Shown here piece by piece: positions 11,111 to 22,644 of a DNA stretch of 64,000 nucleotides. The notes beneath the pieces are model-generated. The model was not told the origin of the DNA, made no database searches, and saw nothing but the letters and a program-made list of their open reading frames with translations. The stretch comes from Engraulis encrasicolus. Lineage: Eukaryota; Chordata; Actinopteri; Clupeiformes; Engraulidae. The stretch covers positions 33,722,248-33,786,247 of the forward strand of contig NC_085871.1 of the NCBI RefSeq assembly GCF_034702125.1, written 5' to 3'. Made by a program: the position numbers and the translations under genes. How positions within the stretch are numbered: position 1 is the first letter of the stretch; the number at the start of each line of letters is the position of its first letter.

Positions 11111-11696
11111 GTAGAATAAGTACGCTACTGGAAAATAGCCTTCTGCAAGCATATAGTGACAAATTGTCCTTAGCATAAGAGTATTTAAAAGGAAAGATGT
11201 GGTCATGTAGGTCTGTGAGGTACATTGAGATTTTTAGTAATGCTGTATTAATAAAATGACACTGAATGAAAGTGAACATAATGCTTGACTCAAGCAATTA
11301 TTTATCTCCCCAGTACACAAGCAATGTGTTGCTATGAAGTTTGGTGGTTGGTGGAAGTGTTGGGTCAGCATAGTGGCAGATGTGTTGGATCAAACAACAG
11401 AGAGATACTTTATGTTAACCTTTTAATTCCTTACTGAAAGTCACAAGTCACACACAACTGAAACAAGTTTGACAACACAATGTCAATGCCTGTGGCTGTC
11501 CATTGGTATAATTCCAAGTTGACGATGTCAACAAACAATGACATTAGGGGCAGAGATGGAGAACAGAACAATTATTACATAGGCCTACAGAACATTATGC
11601 AGAGTTGTACATACAGTAGAAGGTAGCATAGAGAATACAGCTCTTCATAGGCATGCACATGTGCATAGTGGATATTTATGTTTACTTATTAGATTT
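11111..11696. other. Intergenic, TRIM 3'-flank-like sequence
   Basis: No gene is seen. Bases about 11440-11550 (CACAAGTCACACA ... GACATTAGGGGCAG) resemble 26350-26510, just beyond the 3' end of TRIM-3, in the same orientation. Confidence 0.4.
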
Positions 11697-11700
11697 TTAA

Positions 11701-12059
11701 AGGGACACTGTGTGAGATTTTTAGTTGTTTATTTCCAGAATTCATGCTGCCCATTCACTAATGTTACCTTTTTCATGAATACTTACCACCACCATCAAAT
11801 TCTAAGTATTCATTATGACTGGAGAAATTGCACTTTTCATACATGAAAAGGGGGATTTTCTCCATGGTCCGCCATTTTGAATTTCCAAAAATAGCCATTT
11901 TTAGCTGCAAAAATGACTGTACTTGGACCATACTAGAAAATATTTGCTTATTACTTAGTAAACTTTCATGTAAAGATCAAATTTGGCAATAGGCAGCCCA
12001 GTTTCAATGAGCAGCATAGTTGCAGTACCTTTTTTGACCATTTCCTGCACAGTGTCCCT
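11701..12059. mobile_element. TTAA-flanked MITE, AGGGACACTGTG family, copy 1
   Basis: The left end is AGGGACACTGTGTGAG and the right end CTGCACAGTGTCCCT. TTAA lies immediately on both sides (11697-11700, 12060-12063). Close copies lie at 17623-18000 (inverted) and 55308-55660. Confidence 0.9.
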
Positions 12060-12410
12060 TTAAATAACAATTTTGGATTTAGTTACCGACTACGCCACCA
12101 GGGGGTGGCAAATCCCCACTAGAAAATGTAGTTAAACCACTAGCAACCAAGGGCACACATGTTCGGAAAAGAAAACTGAGAAGGGTTATAGATAACAACT
12201 CTCTTTATTTATTCTCAATTGGTTTTAGTAAACGCACACCGTGTGAGGTGCAACAACTGCCGTCGCACACTCAGAACTTCATGCAATACATTTAATGACA
12301 CCAACGTTCCGGTTTACGCCTTCGTCAGGGTCATCTTACACACACACAAACAGCTGAGTGTCTTTTTACAACATAACATTGATTAGACAGGTGTTCATTG
12401 GGGGTGTGTC

Positions 12411-12790
12411 CAGTAGTGGTGTGGATCGGCACTGCTCACGATCCGCTTCGGGAGGATTCGATTCGATTCTATTCTACAATGCATTGCAATGCATTACATT
12501 TCTACTGAAAGCAAAGTAAATGTTTAATCAGTCATGATGGGGCAATACAAGTAGTCAGATACTGAGCAACAATTTATTGGCTGTTTTCTGTATCAGTCTG
12601 TATCAGTCTTGCAATGTTTTGAAATGCTTTTATTTAATTTAACATTCATTTGCTCCCGAAATATCCACGGAAGTAATGGAAACTTGAAAAATTGGCAGAT
12701 CGATTCTGGAACTTGCCGGATCGATTCTGGATCGTCCATGCCCTGCATTGGATTGCATCGCCGAATCGATCATTGTTGACACCACTAGCG
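12411..12790. mobile_element. hAT-like element with ATCGATTC-rich arms
   Basis: The left arm (AGTAGTGGTGTGGATCGGC, then GGATTCGATTCGATTCT) is mirrored by a right arm that reads, reversed, CTAGTGGTGTCAACAATGATCG. Palindromic GCATTGCAATGCATT words lie inside. No target-site duplication could be confirmed. Confidence 0.6.
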
Positions 12791-13572
12791 TCCCGGGAAT
12801 CCTCAGTGCATCATAATATTCTCAATGCACATAAAAGCTCAGCATTTACTGGTGGAGGACAAACACACAGAGGAAGACCAATGGTGAGTTCTGAGGGTTG
12901 GAACACTTGTTCAGCCTACCCCATGGACGTTACCCGTAATCTTATTATTTCATTGGCACAGCAATCCACCCACGTAACAATAACAGAACACAGATAATTG
13001 TTTCCACTACACAAAGTTGATCACACTGGTGCCACCACAGGCACCCTACACTATATTACACTGCAAGCTAGCTAAACAGCACAGGGTTGGGTTGTCCGGC
13101 AGGAACAGGACTGTGACGCAACACCTTCAGCGTTGCAACTAGTCAGGTCAAGACCAATGCAACTACTTTCTGAGTTCCCGAAAATATGGGAACTCTTTTC
13201 ACTTTGTTGGGAAGTAAACAACCACACGCAAACTAAGGGAGGCGGGTCAAACATGCTGTTTGGGAAATGTTGATTGTTATGCTCTTGGTCAGACCAAGTC
13301 TTGAAGAGATTTGAGCGTCGATGATGATCAGGCTATAGTGTGACATGCCCAGGCCCCAGACAGAATAAACAAAAAAGAACGACAAAAATAGACAACAAAA
13401 ACAAAGAAGCAAGAACTTTCTCGTTAACATCATACAGAAATCATATAAAGAAAAGAAACTTGCTCCCGTGGATGCACACATTCAGCCACTCAAACTCTCA
13501 CAACTAGCCACACACTATCCAATCAGTCATGCGCGCCCTTGGCGCAGAGTCGTTTCCGAACAGGCCAGGCCT
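12791..13572. other. Intergenic, no gene seen
   Basis: Short open frames on both strands (for example 12692-12997 and 13233-13481) have no recognisable domain. No clear repeat boundary is visible. Confidence 0.4.
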
Positions 13573-13643
13573 CGCAGTGACTGAGAAAAACCCATGCAAA
13601 CTTAATATGGTTAAGTTTGCATGGGTTTGTCTCCATCACTGCG
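13573..13643. repeat. Strong hairpin with perfect 18-bp core arms
   Basis: Bases 13588-13605 (AAACCCATGCAAACTTAA) are exactly complementary to 13611-13628 across a 5-base loop. The pairing continues imperfectly outwards to CGCAGTGA at 13573 and TCACTGCG at 13643. It may be the centre of a fold-back transposon. Confidence 0.85.
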
Positions 13644-13689
13644 ACGTAGTGTCTGCATTTGAAGACACGATTGAATTCTCCAACTGGCA

Positions 13690-13780
13690 TCCCCCCTTTG
13701 AGGGGAAAGCAAGCCGAAATAACTTATATGGTACATCGGCTAGCCTAAATGAACACAGTCCATGCTTCAGCCACGTGCTG
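13690..13780. repeat. Dispersed repeat, copy also at 30.9 kb
   Basis: The stretch with ACATCGGCTAGCCTAAAT and CACAGTCCATGCTTCAGCC recurs nearly unchanged at about 30890-30970. Its boundaries beyond this block are not visible to me. Confidence 0.7.
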
Positions 13781-15027
13781 AAACACCTGCCCCTTTACCT
13801 TCCTGGACAAAACATTTGTAAAGTTTTTTTTCCACAATGTACTTAATATAATATAATATAACATACAGTAATATAATTAATATAATATAATCTATCTAAT
13901 TCAAGAAACCTCTGTCAGTAGCTATCTGAGATGAATTCATTGTGCCGTCGCTTGCTATGACACCTTGATCATTATGCAGAGGGAGATTGCTCCAAAATGT
14001 GGAAATACAAATCCCAATTCCCCTCGGATTCCACTGAAACACATATGTGTCTAACAATTAGCCCCTACCTATACATGTCACAAGATTTGCAACAGTGATT
14101 TCAAGTAGGTAATCTATCTAGTAATCTATCTAGTAATCTATCTAGTACCTATAAATTCTAGGTTATGTGCAGACATGATAGCAACTTTCATGTCTTTCAA
14201 GGAGCGCATTAGGAAGGCGCAGGGAAGGCTCCACAACATCCCAATTCTTTATTTTTTTAAAGAATTCTTAAAAAAAAAAATCTAATACGGTAGATCAAGA
14301 AACCTCTGTCTGTATCTCCGCTACAGTATGTCTATGGAACGCATAACTGCTTCAGCACAGCACAGTTGGAAGGTGACTTTGCAGTGGTATGGCGGGTTGC
14401 AGTGCAATGTGTCACGCCGTTTGGACATAAAATACTGAAGATATTAATTAAACTAATTTTCACTCATGGCATTTCTGCCGTCAACAACTTAATTGTTGAA
14501 GTCCGCCCCTGGCAGCTGACATCACCAGCTGATAGGGCAACCAACATTCAATTTTTGCACGAAAGCCCAACAGACACAAATCAGCTACACACACCTACAG
14601 TAGGCCTTCTAAACATTAAACACACATCGCATCTGACACAAGAAGCTTGGCTTTTTTCCAATTTATCTATAATCTAATAATTCAAGGAACATCTGTCTGC
14701 CCTGTTTGTTCCACGCACAACTGACCGCACCACTCCGTATATTAGTGAAACACATTTTCATTAGCCTACCTTTTGCCACTCCACACCTGCTACAAAACCA
14801 AACATTCCCTGCTACACAGGCTCCATGCTTTAAAAACTGATCCGCTGACTGCTAAACTTGCTCTCTCCTTCCTTTCGCTGACTGACAGCCTACCCGTCGC
14901 CTTCAAATTTCACTAGTTTTCACTTCACTATGTCAATTCACATGCGCTTCAAGACAAACAAAATGCCATAAGTAGGCTATCTATAGGCCAATGGCCACAA
15001 ACAACATCCACACAAGATACTGCACAA

Positions 15028-15031
<4 letters not shown>

Positions 15032-15081
<50 letters not shown>
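15032..15081. repeat. (GA)n microsatellite
   Basis: About 25 uninterrupted GA units. Confidence 0.95.
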
Positions 15082-15083
<2 letters not shown>

Positions 15084-15222
15084 TGAATTAATTGTGCCTC
15101 TTCGCATTATGCAGAGGGAGATTGTTTCAAAATGTGTAAATACAAATCCCAATTCCCATCAGATTCCACTGAAATTTGTGTACTGATTGACCTATAAGAA
15201 TGGGAGCGTATATGAATGGGAT

Positions 15223-15562
15223 GATCCTATGTTCCCCAGGTTCTATGTTCCCTTGTCTTTGTATGGGACCTGGGAACTTCTGACTCTTTTTCTAGGAAAA
15301 GGGTCCTATGTTCCCTGCATTGTATCTGATAATAAGGGGATAAGGCCCCGGATGCTTCTGCATGCATATTTCTTGCACGAACGGTTGCCATGCGTATTTC
15401 ATGTCAGGTTTGCGCACAGTGGCAGCCTAACCCTAACCGTAACCGTAACCCTAACAACAACCCGCGCTCGCCATGCAGCAGCAGTCTACTTGGAAGCAGA
15501 GGGGAACATAAGGGGAACTCTTTTTTGAACAAAGGACCCAGGGAACATAGGGAAGACCCAAT
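15223..15562. mobile_element. Element with TATGTTCCC-repeat inverted ends
   Basis: The left part repeats TCCTATGTTCCC and TTCTATGTTCCC. The right part carries GGGAACATAAGG and GGGAACATAGGG in inverse order. A short CCCTAA/CCGTAA telomere-like run sits inside at about 15427-15452. This is probably a non-autonomous DNA transposon. Borders are approximate. Confidence 0.6.
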
Positions 15563-15596
15563 AAGAATCACGAGATATACAACAGTGATTTCAAGT

Positions 15597-15598
15597 AG

Positions 15599-15665
<67 letters not shown>
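15597..15665. repeat. (ATCT)n microsatellite
   Basis: About 17 tetranucleotide units. At the paralogous site near 14110 there are only three longer imperfect units. Confidence 0.95.
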
Positions 15666-15755
15666 CTGAATTATGATACCTATAAATTATGATTTATCAT
15701 GTCTTTTAAGGACCACATTAGGAATGTGCAGGGCTCCAAAATATCCCAGTTCTTT

Positions 15756-15780
15756 TCTTTCTTTCTTTCTTTCTTTTTTT
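15756..15780. repeat. (CTTT)n tract
   Basis: A short pyrimidine tetranucleotide run ending in a T tract. Confidence 0.85.
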
Positions 15781-15834
15781 TAGAACAGTAGGCTACAAAA
15801 AACAGAACGGTATAGGCACAATGGGCTCTGCACT

Positions 15835-15882
15835 AATATAATATAATATAATATAATATAATATAATATAATATAATATAAT
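15835..15882. repeat. (TATAA)n microsatellite
   Basis: About nine TATAA units, followed by degenerate copies to about 15930. Confidence 0.9.
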
Positions 15883-16160
15883 AAATAGGCTAATATAATG
15901 TAATATAACATAACATAATTTAATATAGAGCATAATATATCTCGAGTACCTGCCCCCCAAAATGTCTGCACGCTACTGCATCTTATCTATGTTTCTTCCA
16001 AAAGTCAACAAAGGTGCCCTAGAAAGCAACATTTTCACACCCTACCACAGTCAAATAAATAGTCTTCACAGAAGTAGTGTTTCAGCTTCAAAAACCTTGA
16101 CACCCAACAGTCCAGTAGTCCATTTCATCATCAGCAACAATTAATTAATGCGCAAACATT

Positions 16161-19100
16161 TTAAAGCTGTTGTGAAAAGCAGATGCGTAGTGGACCTCTC
16201 GAACTTCTAGTGTTGAAGTAAGGGAAAAGCATCTCCCCTGACACGTGGTCAAAGCTGTACAACGTCAAATCTCTTTTCGGGTCCATGAATGTTAGCATCC
16301 GATGTGGGCAGTTCATCACCATTCGAATGACCCGAGGTCTATGCTTACAGGCCATATGCAGCACAGTCCTAGTCATTTTGCCAGCAAAATAGTTCCCATT
16401 GATGTGGTGGATGGTCCACTCTCCATGATCTGGATCCATTTCACGATGCGTATTATGTTGGAATGACTGCCTCACCACGCCGAGGGTCCATTTTTCATTC
16501 CTACCAACAACAACATCCCAGCAGTGCCTGCCAGTAGAGAATCCAATGGACCCCAGCACGCCAACATGAAGTCGCTGCGGATTTTTTGGACGTTTCAGTT
16601 TTTCCTCAGTGTATAGCAGTGAAGTGAGATCCCCAGAGAGGAGGAGATTGGCGGAGACTGTGTTTGGGTCCAAAAGCACCACTGGCTCTGTAGGAACATA
16701 AGAAATTGTAATTAATATACGATACACATTACTATACGATACACATTCCCATACAGGGGTCATGATACAATACGTATTGCGATCTACATCCCGATACATG
16801 GTTTTCAAGGTGATACATATCCCAATATTTTGGGCTTTTTTTTACATTTTGTTCTTTTTTTTTACATTTTTAAGAAAACAGACACATGTACACATATAAT
16901 CAAATGTTACTTTTTTGTTTTTCTGTAGCGCAAAAGTTACACCGTAGTGTATGTAAAACAAGGCATTCACAAATCCGTTGATCTACTGCATATTCAGCAA
17001 CTGATTGAAGTATTTTTTGTTGCACCGGAAATATCGATACTGACGCCTCCGTATCGATACGTGCATTGTGAAGAGGCCCGCGATACCGCATCCCGATACC
17101 GATATTTTGAACACACCCCTATCAAAGATGTCTAGGTATCAATGACTGATCATTTAAAATGGCGGATTGACATGGAGCATGATCCACTTATCCATGTAGG
17201 AGAGGTACACATTTCCATGCCATAAGGAATAATTAGAAATTGATGGTGAAAATGTGTGAAAGGGCAATGTGAATTTTGTAAATAAAATCCCAAGAAAATT
17301 GCACAGTGAACCAACGAAGAATAGTTGTGATTCAGGTGTACTGTTGGTTGGAAAAAGACCAAGAAAATCTATTGGAAGATACATGTAGACTCAATAATGA
17401 ACTGGTATTTAAAATGTACGACATGTAACGAGCTGTGCGGAAACACACAGATCTGAGGAGAGCCAGCCTAGCCCACAGTTGCCTGTGAGGTCAGAGGTTA
17501 CTCGGCGCCCTTTGCTCTATCTAGAGCGGGTGCAGCTTGCAGCCTGCCCATAATAGCTCAGGCGGAGAACTAGAAAAAGTAAGGTTGAAGGGTCAACACA
17601 AGGGTTAGTAATGAACACTTAAAGGTACACTGTGCAGGAAATGGTCAAAAAATGTAGGCCTGCAACTATGCTGCTTATTGAAATTGGGCTGCCTATTGCC
17701 GAATTTGATCTTTACATGAAAGTTTACTAATTACTAATTACTAATTTACTAATATTTACAAATATTTTTTAGTATGGTCCAAGTACAGTCCTTTTTGCAG
17801 CTAAAAATGGCTATTTTTGGAAATTCAAAATGGCGGACCATGGAGAAGATCCCCCTTTTCATGTATGAAAAGTGCAATTTTTCCAGTCATAATGAATACT
17901 TGCTGGTGCTGGTGGTAAGTATTCATGAAAAAGGTACCATTAGTGAAAGGGCAGCATCAATAATGGAAATAAACAATTAAAAATCTCACACAGTGTCCCT
18001 ATAAAATCTCTTAAACACTGGGCCTATCAAAACAACTGATCGGGAAATTAAATCATTTATCATATATAATCATGTTTATCATTCTTTTTCATACCAAGAG
18101 GCACAAAATAACCTCGAACAACAGAGCTATTGATTCACATTTCATTCACATTATGCGTGTCTCAAAGGTTGGTTTGAGTTTGTTTTTTCAATCCCAAGTA
18201 CTGTAGAAAATGGCAGTTCGTTTGGCTGCTGCTTGGAGCAATGGAAAAACGATAAATACATTTTGGACAATGTTTTACATTTTCGCAATCATGTAGGGAG
18301 TCTACTTTCTGTAGACTCAGATTCACCACATACCAAAGGCTGTAAATAGCACCATACATTTTCAGTAATTTACTCACGCTCACGTAGGTTATACGACGGT
18401 CCCCACAGTTCATTGCTCTGAAAGCGTATGTGCCGGACCATGTTATTGAGGTTGAATGGCTTTGGTTTTGCGCACTGGAACCTGTAGTAAGACATTTACA
18501 CACACTGTGAGTGTATATTTCCTCTGCAGAGTCAATGTTGGCATGATAGAAGGCAGAGTGTAAATACAGCATAGTTGCAGGGTGTCTAGGTCTACACCTC
18601 CAAAGAGATAATGTGGATGTGAGAAAATACCAAGCTATTGACATACCTGTGTGGTTGTGAGTAGGTCTGGAAATGGAAGAAATCAGAATCAGAATCATGT
18701 GCATCAGAATTATTTCAGGGCATGAGACATTTGCAATAGGACTATTTTGTAACTGGTTAGCTACAACCCCTGGCAAAAAGTATGGAATCACCTGTCGTGG
18801 AGGATGTTCATTGAGTCGTTTTATTTTATAAAAAATAGAGGGATGAAAGATGCAACACAAATCTCAAGTCATTTCAAAGTGCAACTGTCTGGCTTTAAGA
18901 AACACCAAAAGAAATTTAAAAAAACATTTGTGTTAGTAAGTAATGGTTACTTTTTTAGATCATGCACAGAGAAAAAAATATGGAATCACTCAACTCTGAG
19001 GAAAAAAATATGGAATCATGAAAAACAAACAAACAAAAAAGCACTCCAAAAGCTTTTTTGAATCACTTTTGGATTTTAGAACAACTTACAGTCTCTGAGG

Positions 19101-22100
19101 CATGGCATTTACGAGGAAAAAAACATTCCCTTCATTTTTGCCCCATTTTATCTCTGATTACAGTGCCAGATCATCTTAACGGATTGGAGCCTTGCCATTG
19201 ACCATGTTTTTTCAAATTTCCACCACAGATATCGTCTTGGATTTGAGTTCAAGGCTTTTTGTAGGCCTTGACACTTGACCTTATGTTTTTATCTTTAAGG
19301 CCACACCAATTTAATTTGTTGGTTCTCGGATTCGCCTCTTGTATTTTGTATCAAAATGAAAAAAAAAAAAAAAATCAGTTTCAATACCCCAAAAAATGAA
19401 ATCGCTAAAAAAAACGAAGACTGCATGTTTTCATGAACGGGGAGGTGTCTCTTTAGTAGTTGCAGGTCATGTGACGTAGAGAACCAATAAAACCACTCCT
19501 TTCAACATGCCGATTACGACTAGCGAATCAGGAAACATGTTACATTCAAACATTTACAGACAAACATGCAATGGCAAGTTGAAGCCCCTGTGGGTTAGCA
19601 GTAGCAGCGGTGAAACACAGTATTGCTCTTAGTGGAATTAGTGGAGTGGGATAGCAGTTTTAAAAAAGAAAAACAACAACTATTCAACTGTTGAATCATC
19701 TCAGTTTATTCAAACCAGATTAATATAATAATTGCCCTGTGACCTAATTTTGTGCCTGGTCTATTTGGCTGCCTTAATTCCCTTCTACACTGTCCTTCTC
19801 CATGTCCAGGTGTTTGCCTGTCTTGCACCTTCCTTTGGAGGTCCATGTGAGGCTGATATACAGGTGGTATAACCACACGACTAATTTTTTTTTTTTTTTT
19901 TTTTTCGCCCTCTCGCTTCAACTTTTTCCTGAAAAAATCCGAGAACCAACATATTAAATTGGTGTGGCCTAAAGAATGTATTCACAGGTTTTGCCAATGG
20001 ACAGGTACATTACCATTTCGAGAAATGATTTCATCATTCCGAAGCATCCTTTCAACTGATTGGATCAGAAAATTGTCAACATTTCAATATAAACTTGAGT
20101 ATTTATTGAAAAGGCATTGGCAACCATCTCCAATCACCTAAAGCAAATGGGCTTTACATACAGAGACATTCACGGATATCTGAACTTACACATGCACCCA
20201 AATTGGAAAAACAACAATGCAATGGCCCAAAAAAAGCATTCAGACAGTTTGACTGGATGGAAGTCTAATTAATTGACAAATTGTGAATCCTCTTTGAACA
20301 ATTTGATGCTGGAAGTGTTGTCTGGTGCACTTATTACATGGGGTTGATGAAAAATGAAAATGAGGATGACTGACTAATGAAAACGTACAAATGTCCACTG
20401 TCATTGACAATAGCCTATGGGGCTGCATGTCAGGTGAAGGCACTGGGGGGAACATGACTGCATTACATTTTCAATAAATGCACAAGTTAACGTTGTTGTT
20501 TTGGACACTTTTCTTATCCAATCAATTGAAGAGATGCTTGGAGATGATGAAATCTTTTCTTGGGATGTTAACAGATCTTTACTTGTCATACTGTAAAATC
20601 AGTGATGTCATCCATTGAAGAAAAACATATCGTCAGCTTACAAACAGTTTGGACCTCAACCAAATGAAAATCTGAGGTAGACGTTTAAGAAAATGGTCCA
20701 TGACAAGGCTCCAACCTGTAAAGCCAATGTGGTAACTGCAATCAGAGAAAGAGTGAGTAAAATTGATGAAGGGTATTGTTTTTCATCCATTAATGCCATT
20801 CCTCAGAAGCTGTGGGTTGTTAAGAAGCCCAGAGGTGGTGCAAAAAAGTCTTGAAGCGTTCTTTTGTCTGTTTGTTTTTCACGATTCCATATTTTTTTCC
20901 TCCGAGTTGAGTGATTCCATATTTTTTTTCTCTATGCATGCTCTAAAAAAGCAACAATTACTTACTAACTTAATTGTTTTTCTTGATTTCTTTTGGTGTT
21001 TCTTAAAGCCAGACAGTTCCCCTTTGAAAATTACTTGAGGTTTGTGTCGTATCATTCATCCTTCTATTTTTTATCAATTGAAACAACTCAATTAACATCC
21101 TCCATGACAGGTGATTCCATACTTTTTGCCAGGGGTTGTACAAGTACACAGTGCTGAAGCTAGGCCTGATTGAAATCAATCCATTAGATATTGTAAAAAC
21201 CTAGGCCCTACCTTTAGAAAGAGAATGTCGTCAGATTTCAGTCGTTGTTTTATTTCATCAATGGTCTTCATCACATCAGCCACATGATTGCGAATTTTTT
21301 TGATCTCGTTCTGAATCATCATATCTTTATGGTTTCTCTCCTCCGTCAACTCCTGAATCTTGGCCCTCTCTTGCTCGCAGAGATATTCATGACGTTTTTT
21401 AAACTCCTCCCTTATGTGAAATTCCATATATCGTGCCTGTTCCTGAAAGCACATACAGTAGAGTACAACAGAGTAACAATTATCTAGTTCAGTGACCATG
21501 CAGACATTCTGGTTGTGTTCATCTGTACACAGTACAACATCCATACCGTACCTGCATGTCAGTGGCTATCTTTTGAAGATCACTCTCTGCTTTACCCAGT
21601 GTTTTTTGGCTTTCAATGAATTTAGGTAGATCTTTGCTCATTTCCTTCTGTATGTGATTAAACACAGAATGGCAAAAATAATGTCATCTTGACTTACATT
21701 CACAAGAATTTGTGTTGTGTAAGTGTAGAGCAACCAATAATCATGACACATTAAGACACAATCATTGTCAACTTGTCCATATTCTGTATATGAAACAATT
21801 TTATCACCTTTAATTCTTCCACAGCTTCTTCGATGGGAACGCAGTTGTGCTTCTCATGTCTCTCAGACGTGTGGCAGGAAACACAAATAGGCTGCTTGTC
21901 ATCGAAACAGAACAATTTCACTTTCTTGCCATGCAGGGGACACAGCTGATCTGGCTGATCAACAGGTTTTACTGTTTCCGTCCTTTTTCTAACCGACTCA
22001 CAAAGACTCTTGAAGGCCAGGCTTTCTGTGGGTTCCTCAGATGAACATTCCTTTCTGCAGACGGGACACAGTAACACGTTTAGGCCCTTCCAATACTGTC

Positions 22101-22209
22101 GTATACACTCCTGGCAGAAGGTGTGGCTGCACTTCAGAACCACGGGGTCAGTGAAAATGCCATAGCATATTGTACAGGTGAGGTTCTCCTCGAGGACTTC
22201 GCTATCCAT
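16161..22209 (-). CDS. TRIM-2: RING/B-box/coiled-coil/PRY-SPRY E3 ligase
   Basis: Predicted 459-aa E3 ubiquitin ligase on the minus strand. The exons in order are 22209-21808, 21647-21552, 21442-21212, 18666-18647, 18481-18378 and 16687-16161. All borders are GT/AG and all phases agree. The RING ligands are C12, C15, C27, H29, C32, C35, C48 and C51. The B-box ligands run from C90 to H121. PRY-SPRY begins near Q285 with LDP at 290-292 and ends FPYFNT...CFSQQL. The start chosen is the ATG of MDSEVLEEN, which aligns with TRIM-3. The frame stays open upstream to 22374, but that part looks non-homologous. Exon 4 is 20 nt instead of 23, and exon 5 is about 15 nt shorter than in TRIM-1, so the linker before PRY lacks six residues in frame. 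Intron 3 is inflated by a 2.4 kb Tc1-type insertion; intron 5 holds a MITE. The 3' flank resembles that of TRIM-3. Confidence 0.9.
16700..17125. mobile_element. GTATCGATAC-rich element in TRIM-2 intron 5
   Basis: Both ends are rich in CGATAC/GTATCG words (ACGATACACATT near 16735; CGATACCGATATTTTG near 17094). The right end reads GGGGTGTGTTCAAAATATCG when reversed. This resembles common fish hAT-like repeats. Borders are uncertain. Confidence 0.5.
17623..18000. mobile_element. TTAA-type MITE, AGGGACACTGTG family, copy 2 (inverted)
   Basis: Reads as the reverse of copy 1 at 11701-12059. TTAA is present at the left edge (17619-17622), but the right edge reads ATAA. It lies in TRIM-2 intron 5. 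Confidence 0.88.
18764..21138. mobile_element. Tc1/mariner-type element, long inverted arms, in TRIM-2 intron 3
   Basis: The ends CAACCCCTGGCAAAAAGTAT and its inverse are bounded by TA (18762-18763, 21139-21140), as in Tc1/mariner insertion. Similarity between the halves goes far beyond the termini: GATTTCATCATTCCGAAGC near 20028 is mirrored near 20540. The element is therefore an imperfect fold-back. I see no intact transposase. A second element is nested at about 19297-19972. It would be removed with intron 3, but could affect pre-mRNA structure. Confidence 0.9.
19297..19972. mobile_element. Nested element with AGGCCACACCAATTTAAT termini
   Basis: Left AGGCCACACCAATTTAAT followed by TTGTTGGTTCTCGGAT is mirrored at 19937-19971, an inverted repeat of about 33 bp. 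Flanking TTTA/TAAA words suggest insertion in an AT-rich target. It splits the left arm of the Tc1-type element and is therefore younger. Confidence 0.85.
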
Positions 22210-22644
22210 CCTTTTAATCTGACACCAACTAGCACAAGTAGATTGGGCTGTTAGCGTGAAGCTCAGGCACAGTGTGACCAGCTGACGGACTGAGACAGTG
22301 CAGGCTGGAGGTTGTCTTTCACCAGCTGTCCGAGATGGGGTAGAGGGGTGTGCCCCTGGACACCCTAAAAACATGGCATGGAATAGTGTCTGAAGACCCC
22401 ACGTAACCTGAATCTTCTATGACAAGTGAAACTAACCCTCACCTGACCTAACTAAAAACATAACATGGAATGGTCTCTGTGGTCTCTCTGTAACCATCTA
22501 TGGTCTCTCTGTAAGCCTAACCCTAAATCCTTCTCTGACTTTATCACAAGTTCCCACAAACAAACATAACCTATTTTTCTTCTGTTGTATACAATAAGGA
22601 TAAGGACAGATATGTTAGGTTCAGATTTTTTTTTGAAAACTGAA

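Larger units (their letters stand above)
13840..15950. repeat. AT-rich segment with an internal duplication
   Basis: Blocks at 13901-14050 (AGGGAGATTGCTCCAAAATG and following) and 14090-14230 recur in order at 15082-15176 and 15570-15750. A TATAA-rich tract lies near each copy (13843-13890, 15835-15930). The AAGAAACCTCTGTC word also occurs near 13902 and 14298. This looks like a tandem duplication of about 1.2-1.5 kb, later separated by insertions and microsatellite growth. I see no gene. Confidence 0.7.

Noticed and set aside
15427..15452. CCCTAA/CCGTAA run, possible interstitial telomere
   Set aside because: Only a few degenerate units inside a transposon-like element, too short to mark a chromosome fusion.
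18162..18860. 232-codon minus-strand frame
   Set aside because: It reads through TRIM-2 exons 4 and 5 and their introns in a different frame and ends in a transposon. The spliced TRIM-2 model explains the coding part.
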